Part shown: piece after piece, positions 6,037 through 6,038 of the stretch
How positions within the stretch are numbered: the stretch's first letter is position 1
How the letters are laid out: every line of letters starts with the position of its first letter
DNA from: an uncultured Collinsella sp.
GTDB lineage: Bacteria > Actinomycetota > Coriobacteriia > Coriobacteriales > Coriobacteriaceae
NCBI GenBank assembly: GCA_902388545.1
Contig: CABMPS010000124.1
Span: forward strand, 1-6,038
Direction of reading: 5' to 3'
DNA: 6,038 bases
Translations under genes and position numbers: made by a program
Notes under the pieces: generated by a model
The model's input: the letters and a program-made list of their open reading frames with translations, nothing else
The model's database searches: none
What the model was told of the DNA's origin: nothing

Positions 6037-6038
6037 GG

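Overview
This is a GC-rich bacterial chromosome fragment (clearly above 50% GC by eye). The style fits a gut Coriobacteriia actinobacterium such as Collinsella or a relative: an iron-sulfur L-serine dehydratase, a membrane-anchored L,D-transpeptidase with VanW/PG_binding_4-type repeats, a MacAB-like exporter without an outer-membrane partner, and IS21 debris. The taxon is an inference from style and gene content, not proven.

Layout, left to right. Bases 1-387 hold the C-terminal 128 codons of an iron-sulfur L-serine dehydratase, closed by a strong intrinsic terminator (406-432). A 574-residue L,D-transpeptidase (537-2261) follows as its own unit. After a 132-base gap with a perfect TATAAT box comes a tightly coupled three-gene operon: a MacA/HlyD-type adaptor (2394-3821), a LolD/MacB-class ABC ATPase (3821-4594) and a MacB/FtsX-type permease (4591-5805). 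The genes overlap by 1 and 4 bases, so they are almost certainly co-translated. All five genes read on the + strand.

The last 230 bases are the least ordinary part. The permease stop codon lies inside a 21-bp unit present nearly three times, giving three in-frame TAA codons. Three bases further on is a 69-bp imperfect palindrome with perfect 13-bp arms. Ten bases beyond that, on the - strand, is a broken piece of an IS21-family IstA transposase, interrupted by TAG and running off the window. This looks like an insertion/deletion scar just behind the exporter operon.

Function: the transpeptidase would make 3-3 peptidoglycan cross-links or attach proteins outside the membrane. The adaptor, ATPase and permease would form one mechanotransmission-type export or resistance pump whose substrate cannot be read from sequence. 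No CRISPR array, tRNA, rRNA or clearly new multi-gene system was seen. The most noteworthy items are the repeat/palindrome/IS21 scar and the cysteine-rich C-terminal tail of the serine dehydratase.
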